A stretch of 13,622 bases of DNA, from positions 1 to 13,622 of the forward strand of contig WFTX01000333.1 in assembly GCA_015485235.1 (NCBI GenBank), written 5' to 3'. Source of the stretch: Nitrospirota bacterium (GTDB lineage Bacteria; Nitrospirota; Thermodesulfovibrionia; Thermodesulfovibrionales; JdFR-85). Below the pieces are notes generated by a model. It was given only the letters and a program-made list of their open reading frames with translations. It was not told where the DNA came from and did not search any database. The position numbers and the translations under genes were made by a program. Positions 1 to 7,020 of this stretch are shown in pieces (the first letter of the stretch is position 1; each line of letters starts with the position of its first letter).

Positions 1-12
1 CCAACAATAAAG

Positions 13-184
13 GGCAGGAGGGCATAGGGTTTGAGCGGTTTCAGGCAATCTATGATCTTCACCAGGAAGGTGAAGCAGATTGCCTGCCTCGGAGCAGGGG
101 TCCCCGAAAAGTCGAAGACTTTTTGGGGTATGGCTGCCTTGGATGGCCTGCGAGAATGAGACGAAAAGCCTGTACCCTCCTGCC
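13..184. other. Highly self-complementary block; candidate structured RNA or inverted-repeat element
   Basis: The ends pair: GGCAGGAGGG (13-22) is the exact reverse complement of 175-184, and the stem continues through 24-28/169-173 and 30-32/165-167 with two single mismatches. Enclosed are a perfect 10 bp stem (42-51 with 77-86) that itself holds a 7 bp hairpin CTTCACC/GGTGAAG (57-63 with 69-75), and a separate 12 bp hairpin (102-113 with 117-128, loop GAA). Read as plus-strand RNA, the 12 bp hairpin is fully paired with one G-U; as minus-strand RNA it has a C-A mismatch. The outer stem gives mixed evidence, so the strand is not decided. 78-86 (GATTGCCTG) and 142-150 (GATGGCCTG) are near copies, so 42-50 has two possible partners, a switch-like arrangement. 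I see no signature of tmRNA, RNase P, SRP, 6S, cobalamin or c-di-GMP RNAs. A MITE-like element is the main alternative. The structure is seen; the function is unknown. Confidence 0.5.
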
Positions 185-191
185 TTGTAAC

Positions 192-205
192 TGACTGATG
201 AGTCA
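192..205. repeat. Short perfect inverted repeat TGACT-GATG-AGTCA
   Basis: A 5 bp stem with a 4-base loop lies just outside the large structured block and before the mfd 3' end. It could be a small hairpin or a protein site. There is no adjacent T-run in either direction to support a terminator call, so I list it only as an inverted repeat. Confidence 0.3.
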
Positions 206-286
206 ATCGGCATTTTTGGGAGTAAGGGGGGCTTACACTCATGGCGCCTGCCAACCGGCAATCTCCGGTTTCTCAGAACCAACCGG

Positions 287-3200
287 TCACGGAGAGGGCA
301 CAAGTTCTCCCAGGAGCCCTTCAAGGAATGAGACCGTCTCCTTCAGGCTCCCGTCTTCCCCATCTGCAGTTATGGAAAAACCATCCTCTGTAAGGACAAC
401 ACTGTCAGGATACCGGTTCCTGAGGGCAACGAGTTCGTCCACCCCGAGAGGGGTGTCACTGAAGAACCCAAGGTGAATCTTCCCATCACTCAAGGAGATA
501 TTCGAGACCCCCAGTCTCACTCCGGCAAGCCTCAACCTCACCATCCGGATCAGGTTCATCACTTCTTCCGGAGGAGGACCAAAGCGGTCATTCATCTCCT
601 CAAGGAGTTCATCCAGTTCTTTCCCCTCATGACAGAGGTGAAGCCTCCTGTACACCCCGAGCCTGATTGATGGATCAGGGATATAGACATCAGGGATAAA
701 GGCGGTCAGCCTCAGGTCTATCCGTGGAGTTCTTTCCTGTCTGACCACGTCCCCTTTCAGTCTCGCCACCTCCTCGGATAACATCTCCATGTAGAGATCG
801 AACCCTACCGCACTGATATGGCCGGACTGCTCCTGGCCCAGGAGGTTTCCGGCCCCCCTTATCTCCAGGTCCTTCATCGCAAGTTTCAACCCGGCCCCGA
901 GATAGTTCAGTTCCTCGATAGCCCTTATCCTCTGGCGGGACTCTTCCTTCATCTCCCTGATGGAGGGAACAACAAAGTAGGCATATGCCTGGAGTCCTCC
1001 CCTGCCCACTCTTCCCTTGAGTTGATAGAGGTCGGCCAGTCCCATCCTGTCGGCACGGTTCACTATGATCGTATTTGCCCGGGGAACGTCTATCCCCGAG
1101 CCGACTATGGATGTCGAGAGGAGGAGTTCGATCTCTCCCTCCATGAACCGGAGCATTATATCCTCGAGGTCCTTCTCCCGCATCCGGCCGTGGGCTGTCT
1201 CCATCTTCACCCCCGGCACAAGGGCCCTTATACGCCTGGCGATGGTATCCAGTTCACTGATCCGGTTGTGGACAAAAAAGACCTGCCCGCCTCTCTGCCT
1301 CTCCCGCTCGATCGCCTCCCTTATGATCTCTTCCCTGAACTCAGTAACCATCCCCCTCACGGCAAGCCTCTCCTCGGGAGGGGTCTCTATAAGGGTCATC
1401 TCCCTGATCCCGGAGAGGGACATCTCCAGTGTCCTCGGGATGGGGGTGGCACTCATGGTCAGGCAGTCAACCCCCTTTTTCATCTCCTTTATCCTCTCCT
1501 TGTGCCTGACGCCGAAACGGTGCTCCTCATCCACGATCAGGAGGCCGAGGTCACTGAACTTCACTGTCTTTCCAAGAAGGGCATGGGTGCCTATTATGAT
1601 ATCTATCTCACCCCTTTTCAGCAATTCAAGGGTCCTCTTCCTCTCAGATGGTGTCTTGAATCGGCTGAGGTAGTCAATCCTGACAGGAAAGGCCGTAAAC
1701 CTTGCCCTGAAGGTCCTGTAGTGCTGCTCCGCAAGTATGGTGGTCGGGACCAGAACGGCAACCTGCCGGGAATCATAAACCGCCTTGAAGGCCGCCCTCA
1801 TCGCAATCTCCGTCTTCCCGAACCCTACATCCCCGCATAACAGCATGTCCATGGGCCTCGGCTTCTCCATCGCCCTTTTTATCTCACCCCATGCCCTTGC
1901 CTGATCAGGAGTCTCTTCGTAGGGGAAGAAGGTCTCGAACTCCCTGTGGAGCTCCGTATCAGGGCTGAAGGGGTATCCCTCTACCACCTCCCTGTGGGCA
2001 TACAGGGCCAGAAGCCTCTTTGCCAGTTCCCTTATCTTTTTCTGTGCAAGGGCCCTCCGCTTTTTCCATTTCCGGCTTCCGAGTTTGTCAATGGCAGGGG
2101 TTACACCTTCAGGGGCCCTGTATTTACTCACCAGCCCGATGTTATGGACTGGAAGATAGAGGACCGCACCGTCGGCATATTCAATAACCATCACCTCACC
2201 GCCGCCATCTCCGGCCTCCATGCTCGAGAGTCCTGCATACCTGCCAATCCCGTGCTCCCTGTGGACCAGGTAATCGCCCGGCCTCAGGTCCTCAATCCGC
2301 TCAAGGAGGTTCCTGCCCGACTTCTTTTTCCTGAGAAAGCCCGGCGGGCCCTTCCCAAAGAGGTCATGAGATGTGATAATCAGAAGATCCCCTGTTCTGA
2401 ACCCCTCTCTGAGCCTGCCCGTAGTTACGGCATACCTGCCGGTATACTCTCCGGCCTTCCCTGCCGGGAGGAAAGGGATGTCCAGCCCCTCCTCACCGGC
2501 CAGTTCCCTCAACCTCTTTGCCTGCGCCTCAGTGGAAACCACAAAGAGGGCCCGACAGGAGAGGGCCTTCAATGCCGATGGAATCTCAAATATATCCTTT
2601 CTCTCTTCAGGCAGTATTCCGAGGCCGCGGAGTGTTGAGATGGGAGCATTCAGTCCGCCCTCAAGGGGGAGGCTCTGAAGAAGATGTAACCTCCCCGGGA
2701 GTTTCTCCTTTATAAACCCGGCCTTTTCATCTTCGACATCAAGAAGGTAACCAGAGGCGCTATCCGTAAAGTGGTCCAGGACGGTCCAGTCCTCTTTCTT
2801 TTCGTAAAGGGGGAAAATCTTCACACTCTCAAGCTCCTGGAGGGACCTCTGAGTCGCCGGATCAAAGGACTTCACCGACTCCACCTCTTCACCGAAGAAC
2901 TCTATCCTGACCGGGAATTCACTTCCGCAGGGAAAGACGTCGAAGACCCATGACCTGTCACAGAACTCCCCTTCGGAATTTACAACAGAGACCCTCCTGT
3001 AACCGAGTGTGATCAGACTCTCGATCAGGCCGGTCCTCTCCCTCTCCTCACCCCGCCTGATATGGAGCAGGGACTTTCTGAGCTCCTCAGGGGGGAAAGT
3101 CTGCCGGGAGAAGGCATCAAGGCTCCCCACTATCAGGTCCCCCCTTTTCCAGCCCGAAAGGATCTCAAGCCTCCTGCCAGTTGCAGACGGGTCATCCCCC

Positions 3201-3463
3201 TCCTCGATCAGAAAGACCCTGCCTTTTATCTCCGGGCAGAAACGGCTCCAGAAGAGAAGATCGGCATATACCGTCTCTGCCTCGACTGCATCCCCTGTCA
3301 CAACAAGGTGGACCCATTCCCCTTCATCGCCTGCCCTGAGTGCAATAAAAAGCGAGATACCCGATCCCCGGAGGCTGTAGAGTTCGGTCAGTCCTTCAGG
3401 GCCGGGAAGGGAAGACCCAAATCCGGCAAGGCTCTTATGAATTATATCTCTGAAGGCATCCAT
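287..3463 (-). CDS. mfd: Transcription-repair coupling factor Mfd
   Basis: 1058-residue superfamily 2 translocase that removes stalled RNA polymerase and recruits UvrA for transcription-coupled repair. Visible in order: UvrB-like N-terminal region (1-300, shorter than in E. coli Mfd, total about 1150), CarD-like polymerase-interaction domain (about 390-450, PGDYLVHREHGIGRY), relay region with TELHREFETFFPYEETPDQ (503-521), Walker A GDVGFGKTE (544-552), DEEH box (645-648), SATPIPRT (671-678), motif V (783-797), motif VI QLKGRVGR (814-821), LEIRGAGNLLGQEQSG (867-881) and a C-terminal TRCF domain from about 920. In motif V the Glu common in Mfd (IIETGID) is Gly788 (IVGSGID). The ATG at 3463 has no clear ribosome-binding site and no in-frame alternative nearby upstream. 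It is last in the minus-strand gene string, separated from rfaE2 by a repeat-filled gap. Confidence 0.98.
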   Translation of the reverse strand: MDAFRDIIHKSLAGFGSSLPGPEGLTELYSLRGSGISLFIALRAGDEGEWVHLVVTGDAVEAETVYADLLFWSRFCPEIKGRVFLIEEGDDPSATGRRLEILSGWKRGDLIVGSLDAFSRQTFPPEELRKSLLHIRRGEERERTGLIESLITLGYRRVSVVNSEGEFCDRSWVFDVFPCGSEFPVRIEFFGEEVESVKSFDPATQRSLQELESVKIFPLYEKKEDWTVLDHFTDSASGYLLDVEDEKAGFIKEKLPGRLHLLQSLPLEGGLNAPISTLRGLGILPEERKDIFEIPSALKALSCRALFVVSTEAQAKRLRELAGEEGLDIPFLPAGKAGEYTGRYAVTTGRLREGFRTGDLLIITSHDLFGKGPPGFLRKKKSGRNLLERIEDLRPGDYLVHREHGIGRYAGLSSMEAGDGGGEVMVIEYADGAVLYLPVHNIGLVSKYRAPEGVTPAIDKLGSRKWKKRRALAQKKIRELAKRLLALYAHREVVEGYPFSPDTELHREFETFFPYEETPDQARAWGEIKRAMEKPRPMDMLLCGDVGFGKTEIAMRAAFKAVYDSRQVAVLVPTTILAEQHYRTFRARFTAFPVRIDYLSRFKTPSERKRTLELLKRGEIDIIIGTHALLGKTVKFSDLGLLIVDEEHRFGVRHKERIKEMKKGVDCLTMSATPIPRTLEMSLSGIREMTLIETPPEERLAVRGMVTEFREEIIREAIERERQRGGQVFFVHNRISELDTIARRIRALVPGVKMETAHGRMREKDLEDIMLRFMEGEIELLLSTSIVGSGIDVPRANTIIVNRADRMGLADLYQLKGRVGRGGLQAYAYFVVPSIREMKEESRQRIRAIEELNYLGAGLKLAMKDLEIRGAGNLLGQEQSGHISAVGFDLYMEMLSEEVARLKGDVVRQERTPRIDLRLTAFIPDVYIPDPSIRLGVYRRLHLCHEGKELDELLEEMNDRFGPPPEEVMNLIRMVRLRLAGVRLGVSNISLSDGKIHLGFFSDTPLGVDELVALRNRYPDSVVLTEDGFSITADGEDGSLKETVSFLEGLLGELVPSP

Positions 3464-3485
3464 TGGCGGGTAAAAAAGACTGTAA

Positions 3486-3519
3486 TTTGGTATATTGGTT
3501 ATTGGTTATTGGGTTATCA
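3486..3519. repeat. Tandem ATTGGTT heptamer-like repeat in mfd upstream gap
   Basis: Three to four ATTGG-containing units follow one another (TATATTGGTTATTGGTTATTGGGTTAT), degrading at the right end. Related ATTGG/ATAGG units occupy 6791-6831 in front of dxr. In both places the array lies directly upstream of a gene start on the minus strand. Confidence 0.75.
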
Positions 3520-3524
3520 GGTTT

Positions 3525-3548
3525 CTTAGCCTCAGCCTTAACCTTGAC
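3525..3548. repeat. CTTAACCTTGAC-type intergenic repeat, copy 1
   Basis: CCTCAGCCTTAACCTTGAC (3530-3548) is a circular permutation of CTTAACCTTGACCTCAGCC at 6986-7004. It lies immediately beyond the rfaE2 stop codon. Copies with the same CTTAACCTT core are at 6875-6906 and, in the reverse sense, at 13041-13063. Confidence 0.8.
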
Positions 3549-3556
3549 ATGCCTTT

Positions 3557-4054
3557 CTACTCCATCCCCGCTCCACGCTTTTTTTCAGTACAGAAACGCT
3601 CAATAATCCTTTCAATAATCCCGGTTGTGGAATAGCCCTCCCTGTAAGGGATCACCCTCACATCCTCCACAAGATCACCCCCCACGATATCCTCCACCTT
3701 CCAGTCCCCGCCCTTTACAAGCACATCCGGTCTGAGTGCCTTTATCAGTTCGTAAGGGGTCTCCTCATCAAAGAGGACGACATAATCAACCGGTTCAAGG
3801 GATGCAAGGACAAGGGCCCTTTCATCTTGAGGGACAATGGGTCTCATGGGCTTGAGAAGTCCCACTGATCGGTCCGAGTTCAGGCCCACCACAAGACAGT
3901 CTCCAAGTCTCCGGGCCTCCTCCAGGTACTGGACATGGCCCGCATGGATGATATCAAAACACCCGTTCGTGAAGACGATCCTCTCACCTCTCTGTCTTCT
4001 CTCCTCGAGTATACCTGCGAGGTCTGACCTGTTGACTATCCTGGAGGCGATCAT
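3557..4054 (-). CDS. rfaE2: D-beta-D-heptose 1-phosphate adenylyltransferase (HldE C-terminal domain type, RfaE2)
   Basis: Nucleotidyltransferase that activates heptose 1-phosphate with ATP to give ADP-heptose for LPS core. The 165-residue protein is the length of the adenylyltransferase domain alone; in enterics it is fused to the HldE kinase domain. NGCFDIIHAGH (30-40) carries the cytidylyltransferase-type HxGH (HAGH, 37-40); GLNSDRSV (57-64) and YSTTGIIERI (141-150) match the family. I start at the ATG at 4054, which overlaps the upstream thioesterase stop as ATGA and has a purine-rich GGAAGAGAGAG ahead; an in-frame ATG at 4075 would force a 25-base overlap. The last eight residues (KKRGAGME) are encoded by DNA matching an intergenic repeat module (3567-3580), so the C-terminus appears repeat-derived. 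A partner heptose kinase is not in the window. Confidence 0.92.
   Translation of the reverse strand: MIASRIVNRSDLAGILEERRQRGERIVFTNGCFDIIHAGHVQYLEEARRLGDCLVVGLNSDRSVGLLKPMRPIVPQDERALVLASLEPVDYVVLFDEETPYELIKALRPDVLVKGGDWKVEDIVGGDLVEDVRVIPYREGYSTTGIIERIIERFCTEKKRGAGME
3567..3580. repeat. CCCGCTCCACGCTT module, copy 1 (inside rfaE2 3' end)
   Basis: This 14-mer is identical to 6946-6959 in the cdsA-dxr gap. Both copies are followed by a CTTTTTT-rich stretch (directly here; after the 11-mer and CTATACG in the other copy). Here it lies within the last codons of rfaE2. Confidence 0.8.
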
Positions 4055-4461
4055 TCTGCTCTCTCTTCCATACATCCTGAAAGGATCTCCCTCAGGGAGG
4101 GCGGGAGCCTCAGGGGCCTCATCTCACCCGAGACAGTGGCGAGTTTGACAGACCCTCTTACAAGGAGTTCCTCACCCCTTCTTATCTCATGCCTGAAAGT
4201 CACAGAGGCAGGACCGGTCCCTGTAACGCATGTATCAAGGGTGAGAAGGTCCCCGTATCTGCCCGGGAGGAGGTAGTCCAGCTCTGCATGTACCACTACA
4301 AAGTAGATCCCCTCCTTCATCAGTTCATTGAGGGTGAGTCCGCAGTCTCTCAGAAACTCCGTCCGTCCCCTCTCAAAGTACTTGAGATAGTTTGCATAGT
4401 AGACCACTCCCCCACAGTCGGTATCCTCATAATAAATCCTTATGGGAAGGGTATGCTTCAT
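4051..4461 (-). CDS. ybgC: Acyl-CoA thioesterase, YbgC/4-hydroxybenzoyl-CoA hotdog family
   Basis: 136-residue hotdog-fold thioesterase, expected to hydrolyse acyl-CoA in the cytoplasm; E. coli YbgC works with the Tol-Pal envelope system and phospholipid enzymes. YEDTDCGGVVYYANYLKYFE (11-30) is the family signature, with the catalytic Asp at residue 15. The position equivalent to E. coli YbgC His25 is Tyr22 here, a replacement that seems common in non-enteric homologues (from memory). The preferred start is ATG at 4461, two bases after the rseP stop; a TTG at 4467 overlapping that stop is an alternative. Its own stop overlaps the rfaE2 start (ATGA), so the rseP, ybgC, rfaE2 run is tightly coupled. 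No tolQRA-pal genes are in the window. The substrate cannot be told from sequence. Confidence 0.9.
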   Translation of the reverse strand: MKHTLPIRIYYEDTDCGGVVYYANYLKYFERGRTEFLRDCGLTLNELMKEGIYFVVVHAELDYLLPGRYGDLLTLDTCVTGTGPASVTFRHEIRRGEELLVRGSVKLATVSGEMRPLRLPPSLREILSGCMEERAE

Positions 4462-4463
4462 TC

Positions 4464-5558
4464 TCAACGGGAGGAACTGAAGATCCTGAGGAAGTCGTTG
4501 TACAGGGCAAAGACCATCAGGAGTATGATGATTGCATATCCGATCTTGTGGGCAAGGACGACCGTCCTCTCATCCAGGGGCCTTCCCTTTATCCCCTCTA
4601 TGATGAAGAGCATGAGGTGCCCGCCATCCAGTATCGGGATGGGGAGCAGGTTCAGTATACCCAGATTAACACTCAGGATCGCCATGAACATGAAATATGG
4701 GAGAAGCCCTGCCGAGGCGGCCTTCCCGGACTCCTTTACTATCGTCAGAGGCCCCCCGATATTCTTGACCGAGACCTCACCTGTAAGGAGCATCCTGATG
4801 GAGTCAAAGACAAAGAAGCCCATCCTGTATGTGGCGATTAGACCCTTGTAGGGTGCCTCAAGAAGGGATTCCGCCTTCACTGAATTGAAGAACCCACCAC
4901 CGGTCTTCCTCACTCCGATCCTCCCGATAACCACGGTCTTGCCTTCGCTGTCCTCCCTCTCGATCTTCTCGGGTATGATCGGGATATCCAGCAGTTCCTC
5001 ACCCCTCTTTATCCCGAACCGGAGCTCCTTCCCCGGGCTTCGGGAAACTATCTCTACCATGTCAAACCATGTATCGATCCGCCTGTTATCAATGCTTACT
5101 ACCAGGTCACCGGGCTTAAGCCCTGCCCTTTCGGCAGGATAGCCCTTCTCAACCTGATCGATCACAGGGAGGAGCTTGCTTATAACCGGGATGTTGACAG
5201 GCACGCCGCCGGCCAGCACGACGGTGAATATCAGCCAGGTCAGGAGTATATTGAAGAGAGGGCCGGTGAATACGATCAGTGCCCTCTTCAAAAGGGACTG
5301 GGTATGAAAGGCCCTCTTAAGCTCTGATTCGTCCAGTTCCTCGCCCGGCTCCTCACCGAGCATCTTTACGTAACCGCCCAGGGGAACGGCTGATATCATG
5401 TACTCCGTATCCCCCCACTTCCGTCCAAAAACCTTCGGACCAAACCCGAGGGAGAAGCGGAGAACCTTTACTCCCGTGAGCTTTGCAACCAGAAAATGCC
5501 CAAGCTCATGAATGAATATCAGTATCCCCAGAAGGATAACTGCCGAAATTATTGTCAC
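4464..5558 (-). CDS. rseP: Site-2 zinc metalloprotease RseP
   Basis: 364-residue inner-membrane intramembrane protease that cleaves anti-sigma factors and remnant signal peptides. Zinc-binding HELGH is at 17-21 within the first membrane segment. PLGGYVKMLGE (59-69) follows, then a membrane segment at about 95-118, a single PDZ domain with YPAERAGLKPGD (140-151), and a third region with NLLPIPILDGGH (303-314), where Asp311 is the third zinc ligand, before a last membrane segment (342-352). E. coli RseP has two PDZ domains and about 450 residues; one-PDZ forms of this length are usual in many other phyla. The start is GTG at 5558, preceded by AGGAGGT at short spacing; the ATG two bases upstream is followed at once by TGA and is not used. 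It follows dxr after 75 bases. Confidence 0.96.
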   Translation of the reverse strand: MTIISAVILLGILIFIHELGHFLVAKLTGVKVLRFSLGFGPKVFGRKWGDTEYMISAVPLGGYVKMLGEEPGEELDESELKRAFHTQSLLKRALIVFTGPLFNILLTWLIFTVVLAGGVPVNIPVISKLLPVIDQVEKGYPAERAGLKPGDLVVSIDNRRIDTWFDMVEIVSRSPGKELRFGIKRGEELLDIPIIPEKIEREDSEGKTVVIGRIGVRKTGGGFFNSVKAESLLEAPYKGLIATYRMGFFVFDSIRMLLTGEVSVKNIGGPLTIVKESGKAASAGLLPYFMFMAILSVNLGILNLLPIPILDGGHLMLFIIEGIKGRPLDERTVVLAHKIGYAIIILLMVFALYNDFLRIFSSSR

Positions 5559-5633
5559 ATGACCTCCTCTCTAAAGATTATCAGGCGCTCCAAACAATTT
5601 TTATACGGGATTTTACTGGGGAGAAATGTGGGA

Positions 5634-6770
5634 TTAACCCTTAATTACCAGTTCTTCCGCCCTTCTTCTTGCCCCGGAATCCACCTCAAGCAGGAGGTCC
5701 AGGTCGGCAATCTCTGTAAACTCGGTCTGCTGAAGCACCTTTTCTATTATAACAGGTATGGATGTGAAAGGAATAAGCCCCTTGAGGAAACCATCTACCG
5801 CCACCTCGTTGGCGGCATTCAGGACAAGGGGGGCTGTGCCACCGGCTCTGAGGGCGTCATAGGCAAGCCTGAGGCATGGAAAGGCATCCGTATCCGGCCT
5901 GTGGAAGGAGAGTTCCCCGATCTCGGTAAGCCTGCACTCCTCAACCACGCCGGGCAGCCTTTCAGGCCAGGAAAGGGCATAGGCTATGGGCCCCTTCATA
6001 TCGGGACGTGAGAGCTGGGCCAGGAGTGTCCCGTCACTGAATTCCACGAGGGAGTGGATTATGCTCTGGGGATGGATCACCACATCTATCTCATCGGGGG
6101 CGAACCCGAAGAGATAATGGGCTTCAATAACCTCAAGCCCCTTGTTCATCAGGGTTGCGGAATCCACGGTTATCTTCCTCCCCATGCTCCAGGTAGGATG
6201 CATCAGGGCATCATCAGGGCTCACACTTTCCAGGCTCTCAAGGCTCTCACCGAAGAAAGGTCCTCCCGAAGCGGTCAGAATGATCCTTCTGATCTCCATC
6301 CGGGAGTGTCCGATGATGCACTGATATATCGCACTGTGTTCACTGTCCACAGGAATGATCCGTGCACCTGTCTCCAACAGCCTTTTCTGGACAAGGGGGC
6401 CTGCCATCACCAGGGTCTCCTTGTTGGCAAGGCCGATGGTCTTTCCCTCATCGATGGCAGAAAGCGTCGGGAGGAGCCCGGCAGATCCGCTTATTGCCGA
6501 AAGGACAATATCCGCCTCCGGAAGTGTTGCCACCTCCCTGATCCCCTGAAGTCCTCCCACAATCCTGCAGGGGAAATCTCCCGCCACCTGAGGTTCATCC
6601 CTGAGAGCCACCAGTTCAGGCCTGAACTCCTCAACCTGTCTCCTGAGGAGTTCCATATTCCCTCCTGCCGCAAGTCCGATAACCCGGAAGCGGTCGGGAA
6701 ATCTTCTTATCACATCGAGGGCAGACCGCCCTATGGAACCTGTTGAGCCGAGAATCACCACTTTCTTCAT
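5634..6770 (-). CDS. dxr: 1-deoxy-D-xylulose 5-phosphate reductoisomerase
   Basis: Second enzyme of the MEP isoprenoid pathway: NADPH- and metal-dependent rearrangement and reduction of DXP to MEP, in the cytoplasm. The 378-residue length is normal. NADPH-binding GSTGSIG (8-14), LANKETLVMAG (114-124), metal ligands in PVDSEHSA (140-147), TASGGPF (166-172), the flexible loop HPTWSMG (191-197) and TVDSATLMNKGLEVIEA (201-217, with the Asn, Lys and Glu ligands) are all present. The start ATG at 6770 has AAGGA about ten bases upstream. A 250-base repeat-filled gap separates it from cdsA, so it may have its own promoter, but I could not find a convincing one. Its product feeds UppS, encoded two genes upstream. 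Confidence 0.99.
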   Translation of the reverse strand: MKKVVILGSTGSIGRSALDVIRRFPDRFRVIGLAAGGNMELLRRQVEEFRPELVALRDEPQVAGDFPCRIVGGLQGIREVATLPEADIVLSAISGSAGLLPTLSAIDEGKTIGLANKETLVMAGPLVQKRLLETGARIIPVDSEHSAIYQCIIGHSRMEIRRIILTASGGPFFGESLESLESVSPDDALMHPTWSMGRKITVDSATLMNKGLEVIEAHYLFGFAPDEIDVVIHPQSIIHSLVEFSDGTLLAQLSRPDMKGPIAYALSWPERLPGVVEECRLTEIGELSFHRPDTDAFPCLRLAYDALRAGGTAPLVLNAANEVAVDGFLKGLIPFTSIPVIIEKVLQQTEFTEIADLDLLLEVDSGARRRAEELVIKG

Positions 6771-7020
6771 CTTTTCTCATTCCTTAGCATGTTGTATTGG
6801 TGTATTGGGCAATAGGCTATAGGCAATAGGCGATTAAAACACCTCTTTCCAACGTCGAACTTATGTACTGTTTTCTCAACCTCGACCTTAACCTTAGTCT
6901 TACGACTGTCATTGGTCATTTCTCGCATCTTTTCCCTACCCGCTACCCGCTCCACGCTTGGTCGCATCGACCTATACGCTTTTTTCTTAACCTTGACCTC
7001 AGCCTGGCTTTTACTCCTCT
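6771..7020. repeat. Repeat-filled cdsA-dxr intergenic region
   Basis: This gap is made largely of recurring modules. From the left: ATTGG/ATAGG units (6791-6831), CTCAACCTCGACCTTAACCTT (6875-6895 and on to 6906), TACCCGC twice followed by the CCCGCTCCACGCTT module (6937-6959), the 11-mer GTCGCATCGAC (6961-6971), and CTTAACCTTGACCTCAGCC (6986-7004). Read on the minus strand, the order CCCGCTCCACGCTT module, CTTAACC module, ATTGG module is the same as in the rfaE2-mfd gap. An 85-codon frame on the minus strand runs through the whole gap (TTG at 7024 to TGA at 6767), overlapping the cdsA stop and the dxr start by four bases each. Its Lys/Arg/Val-rich product simply reads the repeats, so I do not call it a gene. 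Confidence 0.8.
6961..6971 (+). repeat. GTCGYATCGAC 11-mer, copy A
   Basis: GTCGCATCGAC is a near-palindrome (GTCG, 3-base spacer, CGAC). It is followed by CTATACGC and a T-run; copy C (12911-12921, read on the minus strand) is similarly followed by TATCGC and, further on, a T-run. Confidence 0.75.

Noticed and set aside
1..242. Two minus-strand frames open to the left edge (from ATG at 242 and ATG at 213), and a GTG at 62 giving a hydrophobic start KIIDCLKPLKPYALLPF
   Set aside because: Two frames are open over the same bases, composition is not protein-like for most of the length, no start has a good ribosome site, and the stretch is dominated by RNA-like inverted repeats. A gene starting near 62 and continuing past the edge remains possible but is not supportable.
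250..286. CCGGTT/AACCGG inverted repeat after the mfd stop as a terminator
   Set aside because: A 6 bp stem is present but there is no T-run after it in the mfd direction, and three overlapping CCGGTT copies make the pairing ambiguous.
818..1840. Long plus-strand frame (340 codons) and others such as 1946-2638 across mfd
   Set aside because: They run antisense to a complete, motif-rich Mfd gene; their products (Pro/His/Leu-rich) show no family features and they lack ribosome sites.
3486..3519. Heptamer arrays as a CRISPR or VNTR locus
   Set aside because: Units are 7 bases with no spacers, the arrays are short and degenerate, and no cas genes are near.
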